A stretch of DNA of 39,581 nt from the NCBI GenBank assembly GCA_000226015.1, contig JH153507.1, forward strand, positions 202,435 through 242,015, given 5' to 3'. The DNA comes from Mnemiopsis leidyi. Taxonomy: Eukaryota > Ctenophora > Tentaculata > Lobata > Bolinopsidae. This document shows, piece after piece, positions 1 to 16,394 of this stretch (positions are counted from its first letter, which is position 1; each line of letters opens with the position of its first letter). The notes beneath the pieces are model-generated. The model was not told the origin of the DNA and made no database searches. It saw only the letters and a program-made list of their open reading frames with translations. The translations under genes were made by a program, and so were the position numbers.

Positions 1-2350
<2,350 letters not shown>

Positions 2351-2353
2351 CAT

Positions 2354-2359
2354 TTTATT
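2354..2359 (-). promoter_or_regulatory. Candidate polyadenylation signal AATAAA
   Basis: Minus-strand AATAAA lies 12 nt past the TGA of the orphan exon at 2372-2506, consistent with that exon being terminal. Confidence 0.4.
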
Positions 2360-2371
2360 TTCATTACGCTA

Positions 2372-2506
2372 TCAAATATGCACAACATGCACACACTCAC
2401 CGAGATTGTTGTAAAACTCAGCGAACATGTTAAGGAAATCTCTGAATTCCTCCACGGAGCTGAGTGCAAGTGTGATCTTGTTCTTGGTTCTGGCTTGCGT
2501 GTTTAC
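2372..2506 (-). CDS. Orphan coding-like exon, unrecognised protein (partial)
   Basis: On the minus strand a good acceptor (pyrimidine-rich, ending cgccag) is followed by an open frame of 44 codons that starts VNTQARTKNK and contains SSVEEFRDFLNMFAEFYNN. The composition is that of a real helical domain, not chance translation. The frame either ends at a TGA (2372-2374), with an AATAAA signal just beyond at 2354-2359, or leaves earlier through a perfect gtgagt donor beginning at 2402. An in-frame TAA lies upstream of the acceptor, so an upstream exon is needed, but I found none between 2510 and 4000. I do not recognise the family. It could be the last exon of a gene with a long intron, or a remnant. 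Moderate confidence that it is coding. Confidence 0.45.
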   Translation of the reverse strand, partial: VNTQARTKNKITLALSSVEEFRDFLNMFAEFYNNLGECVHVVHI

Positions 2507-2509
2507 CTG

Positions 2510-4007
2510 GCGTAAGGAAATATCTTACCGCCTGGTATTATCGTGTAAAATGTGTATAAAAGGAGTCTAGTGGAAAGCTAAGGATATCACGTAGAAGAGT
2601 TGATCCTTGCTGTACTATGCAGTACAGTACTTAGTGTGTAAGTTAATAATGCAGCCGGTAGTGTGCAATCTCTCCGAATGGTCGGATTGAGACTATCTCA
2701 GCAAGCAGGAGCAGTCAAGAGATTTTAAAGTGGACAAATGTAACGTTAAACATGCAACGCTTTTAGGCTTGTCACAGGAGTTCAAGTAAATATATGAGTA
2801 CAAGTATGATAGTGATGTGTATTTGACGTTGTTTAGGACGTAATACATGACTTTTTCTTATAATAAATATTGAATAAGACCTAAAACGTATCGTAACGCC
2901 AAAATGGACGCGTAAAAGCAACTCTTCGGGCATTGCTATTCATCTCTATGCGATAAGAATTATGAGGTAGTCACTTCGTCGACAAAAAGTTCCAGACCAT
3001 CCCGGAACAAATGCCGTAGACAGATATTTGGCGGCCAAGAACCGGATGAATACTAACTAGAAAAGCGGCAAAATATGATCATTGCGGTACTTAAGCCTCA
3101 AAACAAACCTCAGTAATCTTAAGGAACCTGCCCCGGTTATTTTCCTTTACATCAAGGTAGAACCGCTTGTTCTCTGACTTCAAAACCTTCGTTTGCAAGT
3201 CTGACGGAATAAAGATTTAGAATCAGAAAAAGGCTAACTGTTAGCCGACCGAACACATTTAAAAAGCAACGTCTTCTTTTTACGGCCCAAAAAACAAGCA
3301 AAAGGGAGTTCCGTTGAACTGCCAGTCAAATAGAATAATTTCGGTAGACAAATAAACAAACCATGGGCATTGAAGGAATCCTCCTGGGTGCTCATATCTC
3401 CCGACCACCCTCAGTTTGAGGACGTGAAATACAGACGCTAACCAAAGCAACCAGAGTTCACACGATCTTTATGCAGTTCGCATATTACATTAATGCGCTC
3501 CTTCACAAAAATATTTTGCGCGCTGCGGGATCTAAACTCTTCAAACTTGAATTTATAAATGGTGCGCGGCGTGAAAATAAAATAATGACTCTATTGAAAA
3601 AGAAAAACAAAAATTTCTCAAACATTTTAATTAATTTTAACAAAATAATTCAATTAATTAATTGAAATAAAATAAAAACAAAATTTTTATTTTTGTACAA
3701 ATGTCGATTTTTCGAGCGGCGCGCAACCTTCACTGCCTGGTATAGTACCGTATTCTCATCACACGCCTCCGCAAAACGTTAGCGTTCCCACCTTTGCAAC
3801 GTCTAAGCACATGGTGCCTATCTCAGTAACTGGAACTTCGCGTTGGGGTTGTTTCTTTTTGACGGACTTGAAACATTGTAAAGTTCAGTAGAAAGGAATC
3901 TTGGTTTCACTTTGGTATGCATCCTTATCAGATGGTAGCGGTACTGCCTAACTGAATGACCCGCTATCTGCAGCCTTTTGAGAGGTTAAGGCGGGACTGA
4001 TTGGTGA
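2510..4007. other. Non-coding stretch upstream of the forkhead gene
   Basis: No supported exon was found on either strand. A very AT-rich patch with TTAATTAA-type palindromes lies at about 3590-3700. The promoter of the FoxN-like gene presumably lies in the last few hundred bases, but no clear TATA box or initiator is visible. Confidence 0.5.
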
Positions 4008-7000
4008 ATGGCAGAAGATAAAATTGATCACAAACCAGTTATCACTAAAGACACTAGCGATAGTTCCACCCAAACTTCAGGATTAGACACCGACTTCTTT
4101 TCTTGTGACGTTCCACCCAGACTGAGATGGAGCAGTGTAGCTACAGACAACCTGGGCAGGAGGAAGGAACATGACCAGGCACCGACACTAGTAGGAGTCT
4201 CGCCCTGTCGAAATGTTACGTTATACCCTGACCAAACTCCCGAAAACGATCAGCGTACGTTTGAATTCGATACATTTTCAATTTTCAAATTTTTCTAAAA
4301 GCTTTAATTATAGTTTCTTGCGAGACCACTTTTTTTTCTTTTTGTTTAATCACTACCGGGATCTTACATGTTTGTCACATCCTAGATTGTGACAAATACC
4401 CGCGGTCCCAGATTTCAAAACGATGGGAACGAAACTGTCTGATAAGTAATCAAGGTAGGCTAAACTTATAGATCTCTCTTGTTCAATACAACTAACAACT
4501 GCTGGAAACTTACAACTACTCAATTGATCGTAATCTACAACCAACCCTCTTGCTTGTCTTGAAATTCTTGAAATGATTATCGTCCTCAGCACTGCAAAAC
4601 TTGGCATGGTCACGTGATCCAACGAAAGGGGACGTAGTTCCCTACCAGCAATTTTCTCCCTCCTGCGAAACATCTCATATCCATGTAAGTATTAAAGTTA
4701 ATGTTCAAGACTTTTTCCGTACGGTTGAGCATTTAAATTATAGTTACCGCTAGATTTTCAAATTCAATCATTAAAAAAAGATAAAAACTCAAAGAAATTT
4801 TAAATTCTCCACCCTTTGCGAGCCGAGTCTCGTTAACAACTATATTGTCCTACAAGGATCTGTACTCGGGCCTACACAAAGTATTCCTGAAACCCGTCTT
4901 CTCGTACGCTTGTCTCATAGCCATGGCTCTGAAACACAGTCCGGAACGCAGGCTTCCTGTGAACGAGATTTACAACTATTTGCAGTGAGTTGTTTATATG
5001 TTGCCAGGCTTTTATTCCTTACAATTTCGTATTTGTTATACTGTGAAATTTCACCTTGTAAGTGCCTGGCTTTTATTCTTACTGACCTTAATAATTGTTC
5101 TGATTTTAATGTTACTTGTCTCTGTATGACTAAGAAATGCGATCTTTTGGGAACCTTTTTTTCCTAAAAGTTTCCTAAAAGATCACATTTCTTAGTCATA
5201 CAGAGAAAAGTTACATTCAAATCAGAACTGTTATGAGACTGAATAACTATCCGCTGCTACCACAAATAAGCTTAATCAATTAATAATTGTATTGTGTACT
5301 GTAAGATGGTTAGCTTTAAATGCTTACTTTAAGGTACAATTTCAGAAGCTTCAAGATATCAATTTACATTCTTGCCTTAAGCTTCAACACCAAACCGTAT
5401 GGCTAGGAAAATGAGCTTACAGCTTGTGGGTCTGCTCTTCATTATAAACAACATACATGTTGAATCTATTTTAAAACTATTCAGTAAAATTCTTAAGTCT
5501 TAACCTTTCTGCTTCTAAACCATCCGAATAATTTGTTGAAACTAGATTTGCATGAAGTTTGCACCAGGTAATTTGAAATAAATTCTAGCAGGGACCGATT
5601 CCATCCTCGGGCCCGTCAATCCTTCCTCCAACGACCCACAACTATTTCGTCGTTTCATTGTTGTTTCATTATTGTCCTCCTCTTCTTTACTTCGTTCACC
5701 CTCCCCCGCCCACTCTCTTCTCGAAGGATTGTAGAGATAAGAGATGTACAAGACCTAAAACGGCGATCGCCAGCTGCTCCTCTGACCTTTCACTTGTCAG
5801 TTATATTGGCCGTTTTCACGACAGTCTTTCAAACTCCACACTTTTGTTTGTTTAAATCTTTTCGTTCTGAAATAAAACTAATTCGATCAAGTCTGAGACA
5901 CCCAGATACGTTCGCAATGAAATTTGTCCGAGCTGGCCCACTCACCGGGGTGGTATGAATGTACAAATAAGCTGAGAAAGAGAGAAACACCCTATCTTCT
6001 CTAACTCTCACTCTCACGGGTGTGCAGCTTCCTATAGGAAGTGGAAATGACATGTGAAATGTTCTTACTTTTACGTTTCATAGAAACTTCCAGATCTTAT
6101 CAAGCATAGAGTTCGAATTTACCTCATAAAATCTTCAACTTGATTTTAGTGGTTGTCAAGTCGAAACTTTTGAACGGCTTCATTTTTTATGAGACAGGGA
6201 GGATCTGTTCTCATCTAGGGGTATTACTTGGCGTTATTACACTCTGGCCAAAATTACTAAATAATGAATATTCCAGATATTTTCCCGGATTACTAATTAT
6301 ATTCCTACATGAATATGAAGAACAAGTGTGAAATGTATGTGAGACTGCAAAGGATTCACATCCAGCTTTTCTAATAATTTTTTGTTTTAATCCCATGTCA
6401 GTAAGAGTAGGTAGGTACAAAGCAGGAAATTTAGTTTCATGCGATGAGTAAAGTAAATTGATTAAGCTCTTAAATAAGCTTATAGATCCATTGACAGGTT
6501 ATTCTGATACACATTTTGAAAGGAAGGTAGGTTACACTTTCCCCCACAGTCATCAAGTATAGAAAAATCCCCCCACCGTCAAATTTTAACCTTTTTTCAG
6601 GTGGGAGTTCCCCTACTTCAGAACCGCTCCCGAGGGATGGAAAGTAAGCTACGATTATCATTCTACGCCCAGTTTTTGTTTTGTCAGGTTGTTTTCAGGT
6701 ATACTGATATTTATGTCTTACGATTAGGTTTGACGTAATGCGATGGAAATGTGTAATAAAACAATACATACATATTTAACAGTGAAAAATCACCCAGAAT
6801 TCTGTCCGACACAACCTATCGCTTAACAAAGCGTTCTACAAAGTTGACCGCTCATACCGAAGTGCCACATTTGCAGTTATCCACCCCCTCCCAAGTACAG
6901 GAAAAGGTTGGGTCTTCTACCTGCGTTCGGTTTGATCAATTAAGATAGAAATAACTTCGCTTTTAAACTCACTTGATCCAACATTTTTTTCAGCGCCAGC

Positions 7001-7838
7001 TGTTCATTTCATTAGACTTATTCCATAATTGTGCCGAAAGGACGACAACATTTTGTTTTACAGTTCCCATTGGTTGATCGCTATTTAAAAAAATGCCAAT
7101 TATCCGACATCCGTTTCGATTATTTCTGCTCAAATCCATTTCAAGTTTGAAATCTACTTTGTGCCACACCTCTCATAGCTCAACGCAGGATGCTACTGGT
7201 TGATAGATCCTGGAAAAGAGGAAGCTATGGACGAGGAGATCCTCAAGTGGAAGAGAAAGCATCCTGAAGCTGTGAGAGCCAGCATGGCTAACCCGGCTAA
7301 CTATTGGAACTTACCTAATAAAGGTTTAGTGTATCTGTCTGTTTTTTATCCTATTTTAGTTGTAGAAATTAAGAATGTCGAGTTTGAAAGGGAAAAATGT
7401 CAGATTGAGTCATCATACCATTTTTAGAAATTTTTACCCGAATTTGCGACCTATTTATTCCACACCCTTCCCCAAGTGTGGATGAAAAACAAGATGCTTG
7501 TTTAGTGTGTACAGATAATATATCTGCACATCTACACAAAAGTGAACTATAACCACGTGACTAACCATTATACCCACACAGGGCTTAGTCCTGCTCCAGA
7601 CGTCTACGACACGTCCCTCCCTCCCTCCCAGCCCCGCTACATCCCCTACCCTCACACCCTCCGCTCTCTCGTCTCCAGCGTGGAGGACCCGGACAGTTTC
7701 CTTCCCTTCCCTAGAGCAGCACCTCCAGAACAACAGCGTCCTGGAGTTGGGGAGAATGGTGAAACAAGGTGTAATGACATAACTCAGAGTATTTCAGACA
7801 ACAGTGCAGCTGCTTTTTCGTCTGCTCTTATGCGATGA
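4008..7838 (+). CDS. FoxN1/4-type forkhead transcription factor, six exons
   Basis: DNA-binding transcription factor of the nucleus. Proposed exons: 4008-4254, 4828-4984, 6601-6643, 6798-6906, 7189-7323 and 7582-7838. All phases agree, giving 948 nt and 315 residues. The forkhead domain is assembled from four exons. Residues from about 104 read KPVFSYACLIAMALKH, then LPVNEIYNYLQ; the 43-nt exon 3 supplies FPYFRTAPEGWK; exon 4 supplies NSVRHNLSLNKAF, the recognition helix; exon 5 supplies GKGCYWLIDP. The segment right after the domain, KWKRKHPEAVRASMANP, is the hallmark of the FoxN1/FoxN4 subgroup. The loop before GKGCYW is about ten residues longer than in vertebrate FoxN1/4. The C-terminal exon is Pro/Ser-rich. 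At 315 residues it is shorter than vertebrate members (over 500). The ATG at 4008 follows an in-frame TGA. Exons 2-5 are very secure, exon 6 is secure by phase, and exon 1 and the 4827 acceptor are less certain. Confidence 0.88.
5091..5234. repeat. Long imperfect hairpin in FoxN intron 2
   Basis: The arm at about 5091-5150 is repeated in reverse complement at about 5174-5234, with roughly nine in ten bases matching over about 60 bp and a spacer of about 23 nt. The shared core is TGTATGACTAAGAAATG. It could be a fold-back mobile element or, if transcribed with the intron, a long double-stranded hairpin. A short direct repeat (CTTTTATTC core) lies just upstream at about 5001-5021 and 5061-5082. 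Confidence 0.85.
6601..6643 (+). other. 43-nt forkhead microexon
   Basis: Exon 3 of the FoxN-like gene lies between a strong acceptor (ttttttcag) and a gtaagc donor. It completes a Gln codon split from exon 2 and encodes WEFPYFRTAPEGWK, the conserved segment leading into the recognition helix. Skipping it would shift the frame (43 nt is not a multiple of 3) and destroy the DNA-binding domain. Confidence 0.9.
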
Positions 7839-8577
7839 CAGAGTTTTGTGTCTACTTGGTTATGATGACTGTGCTGAGAAGTATCCGTAGTGCTGCGTTC
7901 TTTGGTTACCTCTGTTATACAATAACTTATATCGCTATTGAAACTTGAAAGTATGCTGCGATTGTTAATTTATTGTCAGTACTTTGGAAATTGGAATGTC
8001 TAAACGGAATTTCGTCATACCACAGAATTTCGTCGTAAACTGCTTTCGAGGAATTCTACTGTATACTTTACGGTTAAATCAGGAAGGCAAGGAACAAGGA
8101 AACGACTAATCGACAATAAAAGTCGCCCCCAATACTGATTCGTATAACATCTTTACGAGGAGACTTCCCAGAGAAAAAAATGTTTAATGTTTAAATAATT
8201 TTTATTTTAGGGATCGGCTTTCTCGCTGGAATATAGAAGTTTATCACTTTATACGATAGGGTTTTAGCATAACGTTTCACGGACTTACTTTTCATTTGAA
8301 GGTTTGCAAAAAAACGCGTAATGAGGATAATGCAAGATCTTGGGGAAGGCGGAAATCTTGATTTGCAATTTATTTACACAGTCTCATCAGTGGTGATAGT
8401 TATTATCATTATTCGGGTTTTAGAATTTAAACCTGTGACTGTAATCTTTAGATTATAGGTTATTACCCATTAACTTATTTTTGAATAACATAATACATTC
8501 TTTATAAGTATGAGAATGAGTGCCTTTAGTATGTGCGAATTGGACTTTCGTGTACGCTTGTACGGCCGTACAATATC
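7839..8577. other. FoxN 3' flank, non-coding
   Basis: Probable 3' untranslated region up to about 8.14 kb, followed by AT-rich sequence with no supported gene. Confidence 0.5.
8115..8120 (+). promoter_or_regulatory. Candidate polyadenylation signal AATAAA
   Basis: First plus-strand AATAAA after the FoxN-like stop codon, about 277 bp downstream. This is a plausible 3' end for that transcript. Confidence 0.4.
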
Positions 8578-9340
8578 AAGAAAAGTCTATTTTCGACATG
8601 TTCCCACGGATAACCTTTCTTTTAGCTTCCACAGATTGTTTGAAATGATACAAAAACAAATAAAGATCGAAAAAATTAGGTCGTTATGAATTTGTTTTCG
8701 AAATCCAACCCCAAACACAAGGAAAATCCTTGAATACGTAAAATATCGAGAAAAGTTCATTTTCGACATGTTCGCACAGATAACTTTTTCTAAAACTTTC
8801 ACAGATTGTCTGTTATAACGTTATAGACAAAATAAGATTGAGAAAATGGGGTCGTTACCCGTTCATTTTCAAGATACATCCCCAAACACAAGAAAATATT
8901 AGAAAGTTGTCCGTGGGAACATGTCCAAAAATGGCAATTTCAGCCACCGGTGCTTCAATTTCAGGATAATTCTTTGTGTTTGTGGATGTATCTCGAAAAC
9001 GAACTCGTAACGACCCCAATTTCTCAATCCTATTTTGTCTAATACATTATAACAGACAATTTGTGACAGTTTTAAAAAAGTTATCCGTGGGAACATGTCT
9101 AAAAATGGCAATTTCTGCCACCGTTGCTACAATTTCAGGATATTTCCTTGTGTTTGGGGATGTATCTCGAAAACGAACTCGTAACGACCTCATTTTCTCA
9201 TTCTTATTTTGTCTGATACATTAATACAGACAATCTGTGGACGTTTTGAGAATAGTTATCGGCGGGAACATGTCTGATATCAGTATTCCCGATCACTAAT
9301 TTTATAATTTGAGGATATTTCCTTGTGTTTGGGAAACGTC
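8578..9340. repeat. Inverted array of a ~175-bp satellite
   Basis: Two diverged copies read on the minus strand (about 8578-8900), then two and part of a third read on the plus strand (about 8905-9340). Recognisable landmarks in each unit are CCGTGGGAACATGTC, CTTGTGTTTGGGGATGTATC and CGAAAACGAACTCGTAACGA. The arrays meet head-on near 8.9 kb, making a large imperfect palindrome. The 70-82-codon open frames here are by-products of the repeat and not genes. Confidence 0.85.
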
Positions 9341-10254
9341 AGGAATACTAGCGAATGGACACATAATATCTTGCATTATTTTAGTGTGCAGTTATGTTAC
9401 GGACATCATGTTAAAGTTCGGAGAAAATTCGTTCTTGGGATCACATAAAAAAAGACCATGCTCTGAATGTTCAAAGCTGTGAAATGCCCGATTTTCGGCA
9501 GGTTCAAAACGTACAAATATTGAGAAAGTCCTACTGGTTTGTGCAGGTTGAAGGCCCATGTCAGGTTGGCGCGGAAACAAATCTTTGTCTCCCACGTTGC
9601 ATCAAATTTTGCGCGCGCACGTACGTACTTCAAGCGAGTACGCTAAGTCCAGTTTATTACTCGATTATTAATAGTTCCGAATTTAAATTGCAGAGTTATC
9701 AGGTCATAAGACATAAGTCATCCATTTCTGCACATGCCCTATCTCCAACTCCATAGCAAAATGTAAATCTTCATTGCTATTCCATAGAATTATGGTGGCA
9801 AGGTAAATGAAGAGCTGAGTAGGGGGACAGTTGTATTGGCGGTGACGGTAGAACGAGCAGAACATTTGTTTTACATTAGCGTCTAGCTTGCTCCAGCAAT
9901 AGTAGGCTTTTAATTTAAGGTCCTTAAGGTCTTGAGCAGATCAAAAGAAACAAATAAAACACTCGTTTAAAAAGCTTAAGTTAAAATCGGATACACTCTG
10001 GGTTAGAGGGGGATAACACATGTTATTTAATAGTAGTAGTTTAGCTATCTAGGGGTATAAAAGTAATAAATAAAGTATCAAAACATGTTAAGGAGGGACA
10101 GCAAAAAATCAGATAGTTTAAGAGTAATTTCGATGTTAATTAAGTTAATTAATATTTTCAGAACAATGACCACGAAACTAAACGATTTCAACTAATTAGT
10201 ATTAGTTATTAATTACCATAATAGGCTGCTGCATTTTTGTCTTGATTATGATAA
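9341..10254. other. Intergenic stretch, no supported gene
   Basis: Three mutually overlapping open frames of 67-90 codons (9392-9756, both strands) have no recognisable domain and no splice or regulatory context. I see nothing else that can be supported. Confidence 0.5.
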
Positions 10255-10263
10255 ATTGGATCG
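10255..10263. repeat. Target site duplication, left
   Basis: ATTGGATCG, identical to the copy at 11308-11316, flanks the MULE-type element. Confidence 0.75.
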
Positions 10264-10515
10264 GCTGCCGGACAACTTCACCACATGATTGACAGGGTGG
10301 ATCGATCAGTTGATTGGGTACCCAATCAATAGATCTTGTTAACTTTCAAACGACAACTTCACCACAACGACAACTTCACCACAAGTCATGTGATCCCTGA
10401 GTTATAGTTAATTGGACACAAATCAGAGTCAAAGTTAAATGTTTTCTAAATTTATTAAGTAACAATCATTTAAATGTTAGATAAGATACTACAAAATCAA
10501 TATTCAACAGTTAAT

Positions 10516-11055
10516 TCAAGCAGTGAGAGTGTGGCCGAAGAACTCGGCAATGGCGAACAAATACTCAAGAGTTGAGGAGTGATCCTCAAAACCAGTGCAG
10601 ATAGCAAACAAGTCCCGGTTAGAGGTCCTTCGCTTCTTGGATGGGGTGAGCCCCACAGCAAGACGGTCCAGATGTAAATCTGTAGTGACTTGCTGCTCCC
10701 GGATGGCCCGGAAGTACTCCTGAACCGTTGGACGGGCTCGGTTGACTCGGGTCTTAAACCCACGATGGAAACCTTCCACAAGGTTGCTGCTGCGAGGGTA
10801 GTCAGGGTCCACCATAATGGTGGAGTAGTGGTTCCAAAACTGGACAGGAAACTTAGGAGAGGTCCTTGGACCTTCTGGAGTGGCCTGCCCCAGATAGCTG
10901 TTCTCAAAATAATTAACAACAGCTAGGAGCTCAGGGAAAGTCCCTGCAATGTGTACTGATAACGCCTCAAAGGCTTCTGGTTGGTGAATAAAGTAAGGTC
11001 TTCTTTTAGGAGGGTTACTGCAGCGGAGCACTTCTGACTTCTGTACTTCCGACAT
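10516..11055 (-). pseudogene. C-terminal fragment of MULE transposase
   Basis: This 179-codon frame contains FPVQFWNHYSTI, then SSNLVEGFHRGFKTRV and YFRAIREQQ. This is the usual C-terminal pattern of animal MULE transposases (a VEGWH-like motif, then a helix ending in EQ). The DDE catalytic core that should precede it is absent, and the frame differs from that of the finger fragment it overlaps. This indicates an internal deletion with a frame change. Confidence 0.75.
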
Positions 11056-11174
11056 CTCCAGTATGATGTCACCAGCGTCTCCCTGTCTCCTCGTCGGGAA
11101 TAGAGATGTCCATCTGTATCAAGGAGGAGTTTCGTTCCACGCTGACCGTCGACTAATTTGCTGAAGGAAACCAT
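10923..11174 (-). pseudogene. N-terminal FLYWCH-like finger of the MULE transposase
   Basis: The frame starts MVSFSKLVDGQRGTKLLLD and carries the FLYWCH signature in order: an RG-x-LLL strand, a DGHLY strand, YWRC and a following Cys (KCSAAV). The two histidines expected about 20 residues later are missing because the sequence jumps into the distal transposase. FLYWCH fingers commonly precede MULE transposase domains in animals. Confidence 0.65.
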
Positions 11175-11307
11175 GATGCGGCCACCTGATCTTGTGGTGA
11201 AGTTGTCGTTTCAGAAGGTCACCGGATCCGGCGACCTGTCAAATTGATTGGGTACCCTGTTAAGGGTGTGGGAACTGCCAATCATGTGGTGAAGTTGTCG
11301 GTCACCC

Positions 11308-11316
11308 ATTGGATCG
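11308..11316. repeat. Target site duplication, right
   Basis: ATTGGATCG, the partner of 10255-10263. Confidence 0.75.
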
Positions 11317-11561
11317 TGTACGGCAAATATCAAATGGAACAACGATGAAGATAAACATGAAAAACAAACACAGCTACAATAATAGCAATGCTTTCACAGA
11401 AACCCTGCTTGGAAATTACTTTACTCCATTTTACTTGTAAGGAAGGAAAAACAAACCGTGTAACAATGGTTAACTGAGAAGATCCAGTTATCTGAAATAC
11501 CAGTTACGGGATGAAATACTCCTGATTAACAGTCCCATTTAAGTATGAAGTACTGTCAACA

Positions 11562-16390
<4,829 letters not shown>

Positions 16391-16394
16391 ACTT

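Larger units (their letters stand above)
10264..11307 (-). mobile_element. MULE-type DNA transposon, internally deleted, with FLYWCH finger
   Basis: A 1,044-bp element flanked by a perfect 9-bp target duplication ATTGGATCG (10255-10263 and 11308-11316), the size expected of Mutator-like elements. The terminal inverted repeats share ACAACTTCACCACATGATTG (left end from about 10271; complement near 11281-11299). A second, inner pair (ACGACAACTTCACCACAA, about 10349-10383 and 11190-11208) and a shared GATTGGGTACCC motif show that the terminal repeats were originally over 100 bp. The minus strand carries two overlapping pieces of transposase. The copy is short for an autonomous MULE and is probably a dead or non-autonomous derivative. 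Confidence 0.82.

Noticed and set aside
4353-4673. 106-codon minus-strand frame inside FoxN intron 1
   Set aside because: No recognisable family and no splice partners. Its length is not exceptional, and it lies wholly inside an intron of a well-supported gene.
8899-9224. 70- and 82-codon frames that look like repeated protein
   Set aside because: The repetition comes from the DNA satellite (DVSRKRTRND recurring), not from a protein.
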